Shown here piece by piece: positions 38,037 to 45,957 of a stretch of 48,432 nucleotides of DNA. Every line of letters begins with the position of its first letter. The first letter of the stretch is position 1. Location of the stretch: positions 1 through 48,432 of the IMG/VR virus record IMGVR_UViG_3300046460_000048; one strand, written 5' to 3'. Source of the DNA: a virus. The translations under genes were made by a program, and so were the position numbers. A model generated the notes under the pieces. The model searched no databases, was not told where the DNA came from, and was given only the letters and a program-made list of their open reading frames with translations.

Positions 38037-38422
38037 CCCACGGTGAGATCGCACTGTGCATCCAGAATTGCTCCTACCGGCAGGGGTGGTTCTTTGAGGT
38101 GGACGTAACGGGGCCGCTGGTCACCTTCCAACTGGCCTGCATTGAGGAGCGCTCCACGCAAGACCCGAGGGATGCCTCCGTGTTCACGCCGTGGAAGACC
38201 GGCAAGAAGCACATCTCTCCGCAGTCTTGTAGGCAGGAGGTGGTGGCCTTGGTGTACGAGAGCATCGTGGCCGCCGAGATGCACGAGATACGCGAATGGT
38301 TCCGCTACAAGGGGGCCGCCATCTTCAACCCGCATCTTGACCCTGATGTGCTGCACGGCGTTGCCCGTAAGGCCAGCTCGTTCAACGTGCGGGAGAACGC
38401 AATGGACATGAAGGGGGAGTGA
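38033..38422 (+). CDS. Middle-region protein, unknown
   Basis: The 129-residue product starts at an ATGA overlap with Rz1. It has strands with Cys (IALCIQNCSYRQGWFFEVDVTGPLVTFQLACIEE), then DPRDASVFTPWKTGKKHISPQSCRQEVVALVYESIVAAEMHEIREWFRYKG. It looks like a soluble alpha/beta protein. No family recognised. It separates the spanins from the amidase gene. Confidence 0.65.
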   Translation: MTHGEIALCIQNCSYRQGWFFEVDVTGPLVTFQLACIEERSTQDPRDASVFTPWKTGKKHISPQSCRQEVVALVYESIVAAEMHEIREWFRYKGAAIFNPHLDPDVLHGVARKASSFNVRENAMDMKGE

Positions 38423-38426
38423 CGAG

Positions 38427-38963
38427 GTGCTGACCTTCAAGCTCCGCCTCAAGACAACCCGCGTGATCCTCCACGCCAGCCACACGCCTCCATCCCAGTC
38501 CAACATCCAGGCGTTCCTCGGTGTTCGCGGAAGGACCATGGGGCTGCTCGACGTGGGCTACCACTACATCATCCCGAGGACCGGCATGGCGCTGCCGTGC
38601 AGGCCCCACAATGTGCAGGGTGCACACATTAGGGGGAAGGCCAATAGGGATAGCATAGGGGTGTGCCTCGCTGGCGGTGTTGGGGTGGTCACCTGTGAGG
38701 ATTGCTCTGGGTCTGGCTTGACGCTCAACACATACACCGGGGAGCCAACGCATTGCCGGGGCTGCATGGGTGACACCGTGCGAGAAGGCCCCGAGGACAA
38801 CTTCACGGCAGAGCAAGGGGAGACCCTACGCTGGCTCATGGACTACCTCACCCGCATCTACGGGCAGCTCCCCATCGTGGGTCACTCAGAGCTACGTCCC
38901 AGCCATCATCACCAATGCCCCCCAACTGACATGGAGAAGGTACGCGAATGGATAAGCCAGTAG
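38427..38963 (+). CDS. N-acetylmuramoyl-L-alanine amidase / T7 lysozyme (gp3.5-like) with zinc-knuckle insertion
   Basis: From the GTG at 38427 the product has 178 residues (T7: 151). Zinc ligands are His16 in LHASHT (T7 His17), His153 in VGHSEL and Cys164 in HHQCP; LDVGYHYII holds Tyr45 (T7 Tyr46). T7's catalytic Lys128 position is His162 here. Between SIGVCLAGG and NFTAEQGETL, where T7 has only a short loop, lies an extra segment with CEDCSGSG (Cys90, Cys93) and CRGC (Cys110, Cys113), a DnaJ-like zinc-binding module. T7 lysozyme also inhibits its RNAP; whether this one does is unknown. Confidence 0.9.
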   Translation: MLTFKLRLKTTRVILHASHTPPSQSNIQAFLGVRGRTMGLLDVGYHYIIPRTGMALPCRPHNVQGAHIRGKANRDSIGVCLAGGVGVVTCEDCSGSGLTLNTYTGEPTHCRGCMGDTVREGPEDNFTAEQGETLRWLMDYLTRIYGQLPIVGHSELRPSHHHQCPPTDMEKVREWISQ

Positions 38964-39226
38964 CAGCAGTCGATGAGTTCCGTGAGGGGCTCACCGCGCA
39001 GCAGCGTATCGTCTACGACCAGCTCATGAAGGGCCGCTCCTTGACCAACCTCGTGGCCATCACGTGCCATGGTGTCGCCTCCCTGTCCAGCCGCGTGGCG
39101 GAGATGCGGAAGCTGGGTCTCCGCATTGGGGACCGCTGGGACACCGACCAGTACGAGCGGCAGTACAAGGTGTATTTCATTGAGGCCGCCAAGCTGGAAG
39201 CTGCGGAACGGGAGTTGGAAGCGTGA
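38948..39226 (+). CDS. Small putative DNA-binding protein (HTH-like)
   Basis: The 92-residue product overlaps the amidase by 16 bases. The segment LTAQQRIVYDQLMKGRSLTNLVAITCHGVASLSSRVAEMRKLGLRIGD (about 15-62) has the helix-turn-helix plus wing-like pattern of small phage proteins resembling replisome or regulatory winged helices. The C-terminus is a charged helix. Function as regulator or replication accessory is inferred. Confidence 0.6.
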   Translation: MDKPVAAVDEFREGLTAQQRIVYDQLMKGRSLTNLVAITCHGVASLSSRVAEMRKLGLRIGDRWDTDQYERQYKVYFIEAAKLEAAERELEA

Positions 39227-39570
39227 GCCGGGTCCCTGTGCGGCCCACCATGCCCACCGTGGTGCGTGTCTGTGGCTTGGACTTCCGGGTCAAGCTCTGG
39301 GACAACAAGGCGGCTGACAACACCGGGGCCTATGGGCTCTGTGACAAGGGCACCCTCACCATCCTCATCCAAGAGGACCTCAATGTCCAGCAAGAGGCCC
39401 GCGTCCTGCTGCATGAGGTACTCCATGCTTGCCATATGTGTGGCGGCCTGAGGGAAGCCCCAGCGGATGACGAGGAGGAGCGCATCGTGGACATCTTCAC
39501 GTACCAGCTCGTCACCGTGGTTCGGGACAACCCGCAGTTCATCAAGTACCTACAGGATGCATTCAAATGA
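39223..39570 (+). CDS. Small zinc metallopeptidase-like protein (HExxH)
   Basis: From the GTG at 39223 the product has 115 residues. It contains ARVLLHEVLHACH, an HExxH motif (His64, Glu65, His68), with a downstream acidic helix DEEERIVDIFTYQLV that could supply the third ligand. The short strand-helix plan resembles minimal ImmA/IrrE-like or zincin phage proteases. In mobile elements such proteins can cleave repressors, which would interest a phage with an integrase, but no target is visible. It overlaps both neighbours by four bases. Confidence 0.72.
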   Translation: MSRVPVRPTMPTVVRVCGLDFRVKLWDNKAADNTGAYGLCDKGTLTILIQEDLNVQQEARVLLHEVLHACHMCGGLREAPADDEEERIVDIFTYQLVTVVRDNPQFIKYLQDAFK

Positions 39571-39752
39571 AGTACCGTCAAAGCTCCCCCTTCATCTCCC
39601 TCCTCACCATCCTGTTCATTGGGCTCAAGCTCACGGGCTACATCACGTGGTCATGGTGGTGGGTGCTGAGCCCCATCTGGATTGGCATCCTCGTGGTGCT
39701 GGTCATCATGGTCATTGTGGTGGCTCTCAAGGTCTGGGCTGAGAGCCGGTAA
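39567..39752 (+). CDS. Two-span membrane protein, unknown
   Basis: The 61-residue product has two hydrophobic helices (SPFISLLTILFIGLKLTGYI and WWWVLSPIWIGILVVLVIMVIVVAL) with a WSWWW turn, a pattern I recall from small phage membrane proteins sometimes labelled transmembrane Fragile-X-F. It lies between the metallopeptidase and primase-helicase genes. Function unknown. Confidence 0.65.
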   Translation: MKYRQSSPFISLLTILFIGLKLTGYITWSWWWVLSPIWIGILVVLVIMVIVVALKVWAESR

Positions 39753-39765
39753 GGGAGATAGCAGT

Positions 39766-41538
39766 GTGTCGGACCATGAGCAGGACGAGGGCAGCGTTGC
39801 AGTATCTAAGGGGCCATGCTCCCTCTGTGGTGGCACCAAGTGCCGCACCGTCTACACCGATGGCCACTCCTACTGCTTCCGCTGTCCCGAGGAGGACGCC
39901 TTCCAGCCTGCCCCCGGTGGGCCTGAGGGAGCTGACAGACTTAGAGTGGTGGCGGGCGTAGAGAAAGACTACGGGGACCTCCTAGACCCTGCCAAGCAGG
40001 TGGACCCCTATGCCCCCCTCAAGAAACGCAACATCAGGTCCGACACCATGCGGAAGATGGAGCTATTCCACGGTGGGTTCTCCGGTGGCTCCGCCCTCAT
40101 CGGCAATCTGTACAACCAAGAGGACGAGCTGGCCGCCCAGAAGGTGCGCCTCCCGACCTCCAAGGATTTCCCCACGCTCAAGGGGCCCGGCTACACCAGC
40201 CTCGTGGACCTAAAGCTGTTCGGCCAGCACTTCTTTGGGGACCGCTATGACCGGCAGGTGATCGTCTGCGAAGGCTTTGAGGATGCCGCTACGGTGGCCC
40301 AAGAGACGGACTTCAAGGTGGCCGTGGTGTCGGTCACTGCCGGTGCGCCTAACGCCTTGAAGAACCTCAAGGCCAACTACCTGTGGCTCGACCGCTTCAC
40401 CGAGATTATCCTCTGGTTCGACAATGACCAGCAGGGGCAGGATGCCATCAAGGAGTGCGCCCCGCTGTTCAAGGTGGGCAAGGTCCGGGTGGCCAAAGCG
40501 TTCGGCTTCAAGGACGAAGGCAACAAGGTGCCCTGCAAGGACGCCTCGGATATGCTCCAGGCCAACCGCCCCGGTGACATCAAGGCTGCGGTCTATGCCG
40601 CTGCAAGCTGGCGTCCCGCTGGCATTGTGAGCGCAAAGTCCAACCCCGAAGATGTGATGGCGGAGCGGGAGGAAGATGGCGCATTCCGCTACACGTGGCC
40701 ATGGGATGAACTCAACCTTGTCCTCGGACCCATCCTGCCCGGCCAAGTGACCTACAACGTGGCGGGCACTGGCATAGGTAAAAGCACCGAGAGCACCATG
40801 GTGGAACTCCACCTCTTGGAGCAGGGCGCTAAGATTGGCCACCTGTCCTTTGAGGATACCCGGCGAGAGTGCAAGCTCCGCTTCCTGACCATCAAGTACG
40901 GCAGGAGGTTTGACATAGAGCTGGCCCCCGACGAGGAAATGAAGCGCCTCCACGAGGAACTATTCGGTGACGGGAAGCTTGACCTGTTCGACCCGGAGAC
41001 TGCCGAGTGGAGCTTCAAGGCCATAGAGGGCTACTGCTACTACGGCGTTAAGGCTCTCGGATGGCAGGTCATAGGGGTAGACCCTCTCTCCGCTATCGCC
41101 GCCATGCTGGACAGTGGGGCGGATGAACGCAAGGAGCTGGACAGGATCAGCCTGTTCTTCGCTAGGCTCGCCAAGGAGCTTGGTGTCCACATCGCAGTCA
41201 ACCACCACCTCACCAGACCTGAGGGTACACCTCACGAGGAGGGGGCCCCCACGTCACTCAACCAAGTGAGAGGGAGCGGCGGCATTGCGAACTTCGCTAC
41301 CTTCGTGCTTGGCCATGAGCGCAACCAACAGGCACCCGGTGAGGATGCCTTAATCACCCAGCTCCGTGTCCTCAAGAACAGGCCCCGCTCCAAGACAGGC
41401 GTGGCACTCACCTTGAAGTACAACATGGCGACAGGGCGGCTGGACAGAACCAGTGAGCCTTTCCCTGAGATCGGCAGCAAGGGCAACAAGAAGGGCGGCG
41501 GATCGTTCAAGCCTGTTGCAGGCGACGGCGACTACTAG
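39766..41538 (+). CDS. DNA primase-helicase, T7 gp4-like
   Basis: I chose the GTG at 39766 (AAGGGAGAT upstream), giving 590 residues (T7: 566). The zinc ribbon has Cys18, Cys21, Cys37 and Cys40 (T7 17, 20, 36, 39). The TOPRIM primase shows VCEGFEDAA (Glu169) and LWFDNDQQGQD (Asp219, Asp221), each 12 after T7. The helicase has Walker A GTGIGKST (Lys339) and IGVDPLSAIA. An acidic tail ends GDGDY, matching T7's acidic-aromatic end that contacts DNA polymerase. It unwinds DNA and primes the lagging strand. All key residues are present. Confidence 0.95.
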   Translation: MSDHEQDEGSVAVSKGPCSLCGGTKCRTVYTDGHSYCFRCPEEDAFQPAPGGPEGADRLRVVAGVEKDYGDLLDPAKQVDPYAPLKKRNIRSDTMRKMELFHGGFSGGSALIGNLYNQEDELAAQKVRLPTSKDFPTLKGPGYTSLVDLKLFGQHFFGDRYDRQVIVCEGFEDAATVAQETDFKVAVVSVTAGAPNALKNLKANYLWLDRFTEIILWFDNDQQGQDAIKECAPLFKVGKVRVAKAFGFKDEGNKVPCKDASDMLQANRPGDIKAAVYAAASWRPAGIVSAKSNPEDVMAEREEDGAFRYTWPWDELNLVLGPILPGQVTYNVAGTGIGKSTESTMVELHLLEQGAKIGHLSFEDTRRECKLRFLTIKYGRRFDIELAPDEEMKRLHEELFGDGKLDLFDPETAEWSFKAIEGYCYYGVKALGWQVIGVDPLSAIAAMLDSGADERKELDRISLFFARLAKELGVHIAVNHHLTRPEGTPHEEGAPTSLNQVRGSGGIANFATFVLGHERNQQAPGEDALITQLRVLKNRPRSKTGVALTLKYNMATGRLDRTSEPFPEIGSKGNKKGGGSFKPVAGDGDY

Positions 41539-41581
41539 CTAGCCACAACCCCCTATAAGAAAACCAAAAGGACTTGGGGAC

Positions 41582-41878
41582 ATGCAGCGCCTTAACGATG
41601 AGATCGACTACGCCAACGCCGACCGAGCGGACCTTGTGGCCCGCCTGATGGGTGCCCAGATGATGGCCCGCTTCGTCCTCCGGGGATACAACGCCAAGAA
41701 GAACTATGACGTGGACTTCATGGCCCTCCCGGAGTGGCTCGACATGGCCGCCCTTGATGAGGCCTACAAGCTTCGCCCCTACGCTGCTCAGTGGAAGGTC
41801 GTGGCCTGGATGGAGCGACTGGACAATGCACTCAGTGCTGCCATCCAGCGCAAGAAGATGAGCCTCGTAGTGAAATAA
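41582..41878 (+). CDS. Small helical protein between helicase and polymerase, unknown
   Basis: The 98-residue product is largely helical (DEIDYANADRADLVARLMGAQMMARFVLRGYNAKKNYD, WLDMAALDEAYKLRPYAAQWKVVAWMERLDNALSAAI) and ends basic. Ribosome site AAAGGAC lies 11 bases upstream. It is conserved in position with small 4.x genes of T7 but no family is recognised. Confidence 0.65.
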   Translation: MQRLNDEIDYANADRADLVARLMGAQMMARFVLRGYNAKKNYDVDFMALPEWLDMAALDEAYKLRPYAAQWKVVAWMERLDNALSAAIQRKKMSLVVK

Positions 41879-41957
41879 CCAGCCCACCCGAGATGCCTCC
41901 CAAGGCAGAACCTAGGGGGACCCACCGCAAAGGTACTGGCAGCAGGCCGGGCTAGCA

Positions 41958-41973
41958 GTCACACCACTGTGAC
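41958..41973. promoter_or_regulatory. Short inverted repeat, possible operator
   Basis: GTCACA-CCAC-TGTGAC is a perfect 6-bp inverted repeat in the 166-base gap before the small exported protein gene. It could be a binding site or a small RNA hairpin. Confidence 0.35.
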
Positions 41974-42044
41974 ACATTCGCTGGCAGCGAGGCAGCACCG
42001 TGAGCCTAATGCTGAGTGGGTCCCCCGCCAAGGAGTATCGCACC

Positions 42045-42245
42045 GTGACCCTGTACATCCTCATCATCATCGGCAGCATCAACGGGCAGCCCCAAGTTGG
42101 CCAAGCCGGAACCTTCCAGACGGTAGCCGCGTGTCAGCGCCAGTGGCAGCTCCTTGCAGCCGCAGCGTACACTACCACGAACCGTGCGAAAGACCTTGCT
42201 GGGGTATGCCTAGCCTACAAGCGCACCCCTCTGACCACGGAGTAA
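42045..42245 (+). CDS. Small exported protein, unknown
   Basis: The GTG at 42045 with CAAGGAG upstream gives 66 residues: a hydrophobic start (MTLYILIIIGSINGQPQVG) like a short signal or anchor, then FQTVAACQRQWQLLAAAAYTTTNRAKDLAGVCLAYKR with two Cys able to form a disulphide. A GTG at 42000 is an alternative start. It lies directly before DNA polymerase. Probably periplasmic; function unknown. Confidence 0.58.
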   Translation: MTLYILIIIGSINGQPQVGQAGTFQTVAACQRQWQLLAAAAYTTTNRAKDLAGVCLAYKRTPLTTE

Positions 42246-42251
42246 CCTGGC

Positions 42252-44543
42252 ATGGGCCGCCGTCTGGTTGGAGACTTTGAGGGCAACGGCTTGCTAGACA
42301 TGGGGCCAGCCCTCCGTATGCATTGCCTTGGGACCATCGACATGGACACCCAAGGGCCGTTCCCATCGGGACGCACCGAGTTCTACTATGGGCCCACCGT
42401 GCCATTGGGCTTTGACTGGGACCGTATGCCTGTCCCGGACGATGCCACCCGTGAGCTTCTGGCTAACCCCACCTCGCTCGACATAGAGGATGGCGTCCGG
42501 TCTCTCCAAGAAGCTGACATGACGGTGTTCCACAATGGGGTGGACTACGACTACATCGCCGCCCAGATGGTCTACCCGTGGTTCAAGCGCTGTGCCAAGG
42601 CGTGGGACACCTACGTGATGGCCAAGGTGGTGTGGCCCGTGGACATCCTGGCTGAGCCTGACTTCAAGCGGGCCTACGCTGGCCAGATGCCCATGAACAT
42701 GGTCAAGAGGCACAGCCTCAAGGCGTGGGGCTACCGGCTAGGTGAGAACAAGGCCGACTACGAGGGCGACTTCCACAAATACCCAGAGCCACGCGACAGG
42801 CCAGCCAAGGCAGGCGATGAGCGCTACGACAGGCGATGGGAGGAGTGGAACCCCTTCATGGCCGCCTACATGATGCAGGACAACCGCCCCTGCTTGAAGC
42901 TCTGGGAACTCATTGAGAAGCGTGTGGGCTGGACCGCCCCGGCCTCTGTGGTTTGGCCAGAGCAAGTCTTCTGGGTGGAGCACGAGATAGCCCGCATCAT
43001 CAAACAGCAGGAGCTTGACGGTGTTCACTTCAATGTTGAGAAGGCGCATATCCTTGAGGCCGAACTCCGCAACCAGCAAGCCCGCATCGAAGCCCTACTG
43101 GTGGAAACCTTTGGGAGCTGGTGGGCGGCTGGAGAGGTTACCACCCCCGCTGCCGACCGTAAGGTTAAGCTCACCCACCTGCCCAACGTAACCAAGAAGC
43201 GCTACGGTGTGGGCGGCAAGGAGCTGGCCCCTTACGTTGGCCCGCCGGTCTGTGAGTACACCACGGACGCACCCTTCACGCCAATTGAACGGACTACCTT
43301 CAACCCCGGCTCAAGGGATCACCTCGGGCAGCGGCTCCAAGCTGTCTATGGGTGGAAGCCCAAGATGTTCGGGAAGGCCACCGTAAAGAATGGCGTGAAG
43401 ATACAGGGCAAGCCCACCGTGGACGAGGGCACCCTTGAGGAAATCCCCGAGGGCATCATGCCCAAGGAAGTCCGCGAGCTGCTCATCGACTACTTCGTGG
43501 TGAGCAAGACGCTTGGCACCCTGGCTAAGGGACAGAAAGCTTGGTTGAACTTGGTGGATGACGCCGGGTTCATTCATGGCCGCATGGACACATCAGGTGC
43601 GATCACCGGACGTGGCACCCACAAGGACCCCAACCTGTCTGGCGTACCGGCTATCCGCAAGGAGAAGGTGGTGCAGCCGGATGGCTCCAAAGCCGAGGTT
43701 GTCATCCGGGGACTTAAGGGCCGCTACGGCTGGGAGTGCCGAGAGCTGTTCAACGCTCGCCCCGGTTGGGAGCGCACGGGCATTGATGCGTCTAGCCTAG
43801 AGCTTATCACACTGGGCCACTATCTTGTGCCACATGATGGCGGCAAGTTCCGAGACCGCGTGTGTGACCCAACCAGGGATGCCCACCAGGAGAACGCCAC
43901 GCTTGCCGAGATGACACGCGGGGATGCCAAGACGGCCATCTACCTGTTCGTCTATGGGGGCGGGGCTTACAAGCTATCGCTCTCCCTCACCGTTGAGGAC
44001 GAGGAGGCACTAGGGCTCCTTGGGTACAGGGGGCTCCCTATGCTCCTCTCCAACTTGGTCAAGCGCTTCGATCAGGTCTTTGTGGACAACCTAGACGACA
44101 ACCAGAAGGCCCGCATTGCCAAGGCCCGCATCATCATCATGAAGTTCGAGAAGAACATTGAGGGCCTCAAAGTCCTCAAGGATGACATCACGCGGGTTGC
44201 CGGGAGAGGGTGGCTGCTGGGGATGGATGGCCGCAGGGTCTATGTCCGCAAGGCCTACTCCGCCCTCAACTCCCTGCTGCAATCCGCAGGTGCCCAGACG
44301 TGCAAGCTCTGGATATGCCTCGCCCACAAGCGACTGGCAGAAGCAGGACTGGTGGCGGGGCGGGACTACATACAGGTTAGCTGGTCCCACGATGAAATCC
44401 AGATCGACCACAAGCCGGGCCTCGGGCCCCAAATAAGTGAGATAGCCAAGGCAGCCCTCCGTGAGGCGGGTGTCTTGTTAAGTCTCCGAGGAGAGTTCCG
44501 TGGGGAAGCGAAGACTGGCCCAGACTGGGCAACTTGTCACTAA
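42252..44543 (+). CDS. DNA polymerase, family A, T7 gp5-like
   Basis: At 763 residues it is longer than T7 gp5 (704). The 3'-5' exonuclease has GDFEGNGLLD (Asp8, Glu10), HNGVDYDY and a YMMQDNRPC motif. Polymerase motif A is GIDASSLELITLG (Asp512, T7 Asp475), motif B includes RGDAKTAIYLFVYGGGAYKL and motif C is SWSHDEIQID (Asp714, T7 Asp654). It ends DWATCH, like T7's terminal aromatic/His stretch. In T7 host thioredoxin is the processivity factor; whether this enzyme binds it is not visible. The HNH gene starts inside its 3' end. Confidence 0.96.
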   Translation: MGRRLVGDFEGNGLLDMGPALRMHCLGTIDMDTQGPFPSGRTEFYYGPTVPLGFDWDRMPVPDDATRELLANPTSLDIEDGVRSLQEADMTVFHNGVDYDYIAAQMVYPWFKRCAKAWDTYVMAKVVWPVDILAEPDFKRAYAGQMPMNMVKRHSLKAWGYRLGENKADYEGDFHKYPEPRDRPAKAGDERYDRRWEEWNPFMAAYMMQDNRPCLKLWELIEKRVGWTAPASVVWPEQVFWVEHEIARIIKQQELDGVHFNVEKAHILEAELRNQQARIEALLVETFGSWWAAGEVTTPAADRKVKLTHLPNVTKKRYGVGGKELAPYVGPPVCEYTTDAPFTPIERTTFNPGSRDHLGQRLQAVYGWKPKMFGKATVKNGVKIQGKPTVDEGTLEEIPEGIMPKEVRELLIDYFVVSKTLGTLAKGQKAWLNLVDDAGFIHGRMDTSGAITGRGTHKDPNLSGVPAIRKEKVVQPDGSKAEVVIRGLKGRYGWECRELFNARPGWERTGIDASSLELITLGHYLVPHDGGKFRDRVCDPTRDAHQENATLAEMTRGDAKTAIYLFVYGGGAYKLSLSLTVEDEEALGLLGYRGLPMLLSNLVKRFDQVFVDNLDDNQKARIAKARIIIMKFEKNIEGLKVLKDDITRVAGRGWLLGMDGRRVYVRKAYSALNSLLQSAGAQTCKLWICLAHKRLAEAGLVAGRDYIQVSWSHDEIQIDHKPGLGPQISEIAKAALREAGVLLSLRGEFRGEAKTGPDWATCH
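44488..44502 (+). repeat. Duplicated initiation region, copy 1
   Basis: GAGGAGAGTTCCGTG, the ribosome site and GTG start of the HNH gene, recurs with one mismatch at 44855-44869 as the ribosome site and start of the next gene. The two copies bracket the HNH gene. Confidence 0.6.
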
Positions 44544-44850
44544 CGCTAGGGCCATGCGCTTTGTGGTCTTAGAGACAGGCTGCATGGTGTGCCTTACTCA
44601 CCGCCCCAACAAGGACGGATATCTACGCAAGGTCTGGGGCAACGCACGTAGCGGCGACAGGTTCGCTGAGATGTTCCACCGCACCGTCTACCGGATGCAC
44701 AACGGGGACATCCCCGAGGGCTACGAGATAGACCACATGTGCAAGGTCCGTCTGTGTTGCAACCCAGTTCACCTCCAAGCACTTGAAGGCCATGAACATG
44801 CCCGCCGTTCCAACCAAGAGCGGAAGGCAATCCAATATGGTTCGTTTTAA
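44500..44850 (+). CDS. HNH homing-type endonuclease
   Basis: From the GTG at 44500 (GAGGAGAG upstream) the product has 116 residues. It has CMVCLTHRPNKDGYLRKVWG near the N-terminus and the HNH core YEIDHMCKVRLCCNPVHLQALEGHEHARRSN (Asp78-His79, Asn88, His91), with paired Cys as in zinc-structured HNH proteins. Such free-standing enzymes are mobile in T7-like phages (as gene 5.3 beside DNA polymerase). It overlaps the end of the polymerase gene by 44 bases. Confidence 0.9.
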   Translation: MGKRRLAQTGQLVTNARAMRFVVLETGCMVCLTHRPNKDGYLRKVWGNARSGDRFAEMFHRTVYRMHNGDIPEGYEIDHMCKVRLCCNPVHLQALEGHEHARRSNQERKAIQYGSF

Positions 44851-44866
44851 CTCAGAGGAGAGTTTC

Positions 44867-45073
44867 GTGCAGACGCTCACACAGAACACAACTGGGCCCA
44901 AGTCCACTGAGGCTGCAAGCGTAGTCCCACTGCGGAACAGCCCCAAGCAGTGCTTCAAGGTGAGCCCTCTGTGGTGCGGCCTCATGGTCTACGTGGGCAT
45001 CTACGAGCAGCTCATTGAGGCCCACGCTGTGGTGGCGGTGGGAGGCAGAGCCGGTGCTTCGCTACAGGGGTGA
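44867..45073 (+). CDS. Small protein after HNH gene, unknown
   Basis: The GTG at 44867 with AGAGGAGAG upstream gives 68 residues; an ATG at 44837 would add ten. Sequence KQCFKVSPLWCGLMVYVGIYEQLIEAHAVVAVGG has a moderately hydrophobic middle but not a full membrane helix. No family recognised. Confidence 0.5.
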   Translation: MQTLTQNTTGPKSTEAASVVPLRNSPKQCFKVSPLWCGLMVYVGIYEQLIEAHAVVAVGGRAGASLQG

Positions 45074-45290
45074 CTACCCCGAGGAGCTTTGGGCCGTCCT
45101 CCAGCTTGCCCACTCGCGGTACATCTCCGTGCAGGGCGATCACGCTAGGCTCTATGCCCCCGAGGTAGCACTCGCTGCCAGCCTTGGGTGGCTCTCCAAC
45201 GTGGCTCCCGATGGGGCCTCCTACTCCAACAAGTGGCGCATCACGGCCTCAGGGCTGACAGCGCTGGAAACCATTCGGGAGACAACCTGA
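45054..45290 (+). CDS. Small winged-helix-like protein, unknown
   Basis: From the GTG at 45054 (GGAGGCAG upstream) the product has 78 residues: DYPEELWAVLQLAHSRYISVQGDHARLYAPEVALAASLGWLSNVAPDGASYSNKWRITASGLTALE. The helix-turn-helix followed by a strand and ITASGLTALE is a common pattern of small winged-helix phage proteins. A DNA-binding role is plausible. It overlaps neighbours on both sides. Confidence 0.55.
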   Translation: MLRYRGDYPEELWAVLQLAHSRYISVQGDHARLYAPEVALAASLGWLSNVAPDGASYSNKWRITASGLTALETIRETT

Positions 45291-45619
45291 TGCTCACCCA
45301 CCTGCTCACTCTGCTCCTCATCGTGTACGCCATAGCGGCCCTCGCTGCCCTGTTCACCATGGTCCTGCTTGGCGACCTCCCGGAGTACTTCGACAGGGCC
45401 ACCACCTACGGGGACGAGAAGCTCAACTGGAGGGAGCGCGTTATGCTCATCGTGTTCCTCCCCAGCATCCTCATCTACGTCTACTGGCATGACAAGTGGC
45501 CGGGGCTGAAAGGCATCCTCGTGGAGCTTTGGGCTACCATCGTGCTGGGCAGACAGGTGAAGCCTAAGGATACCATGAAGGGTGAGCCGGGTCCGGTGCA
45601 CTGGGAGGACCAGCTCTGA
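45290..45619 (+). CDS. Two-span membrane protein, unknown
   Basis: The 109-residue product starts at a TGATG overlap. Two membrane helices are visible: residues about 3-27 (THLLTLLLIVYAIAALAALFTMVLL) and about 50-64 (VMLIVFLPSILIYVYW). A polar C-terminal part follows. It is coupled to the next membrane gene. Function unknown. Confidence 0.6.
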   Translation: MLTHLLTLLLIVYAIAALAALFTMVLLGDLPEYFDRATTYGDEKLNWRERVMLIVFLPSILIYVYWHDKWPGLKGILVELWATIVLGRQVKPKDTMKGEPGPVHWEDQL

Positions 45620-45957
45620 TGAAGACCAAGGGTGAACTAAGAGGTGGTGCCTTCTGGGGCCTCTGCACCTTTGTGGGCTTCCTTGTGGTTGTCATAGGAG
45701 GATTGGTTGGTGCGGTGGTAGCCATGGTCATGATAGGCGATGCCCTCAAGCCAACCTTTGCGGCTGTCCCCGCAGCGGCCATCTGGATCATCTGCATCCT
45801 GCTGGCCTTCGTGGTCATCTACTGGTTGAACCTTTCGGATGCCAAGGAGCGGGAGCGCTGGGCTGCGATTGAGGAAGATGACCCACTAGCAACCGCGAGG
45901 CGTAAGCACCGTGCCAAAGCCATCAAGGAGAACCTCAATGACCCGGACACTCAGTGA
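45619..45957 (+). CDS. Two-span membrane protein, unknown
   Basis: The 112-residue product starts one base within the previous stop. Two helices (about 11-38, FWGLCTFVGFLVVVIGGLVGAVVAMVMI, and 45-69, TFAAVPAAAIWIICILLAFVVIYWL) are followed by a charged C-terminal helix (SDAKERERWAAIEEDD, RRKHRAKAIKENL). It overlaps the exonuclease start by 20 bases. Possibly a partner of the preceding membrane protein. Confidence 0.6.
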   Translation: MKTKGELRGGAFWGLCTFVGFLVVVIGGLVGAVVAMVMIGDALKPTFAAVPAAAIWIICILLAFVVIYWLNLSDAKERERWAAIEEDDPLATARRKHRAKAIKENLNDPDTQ

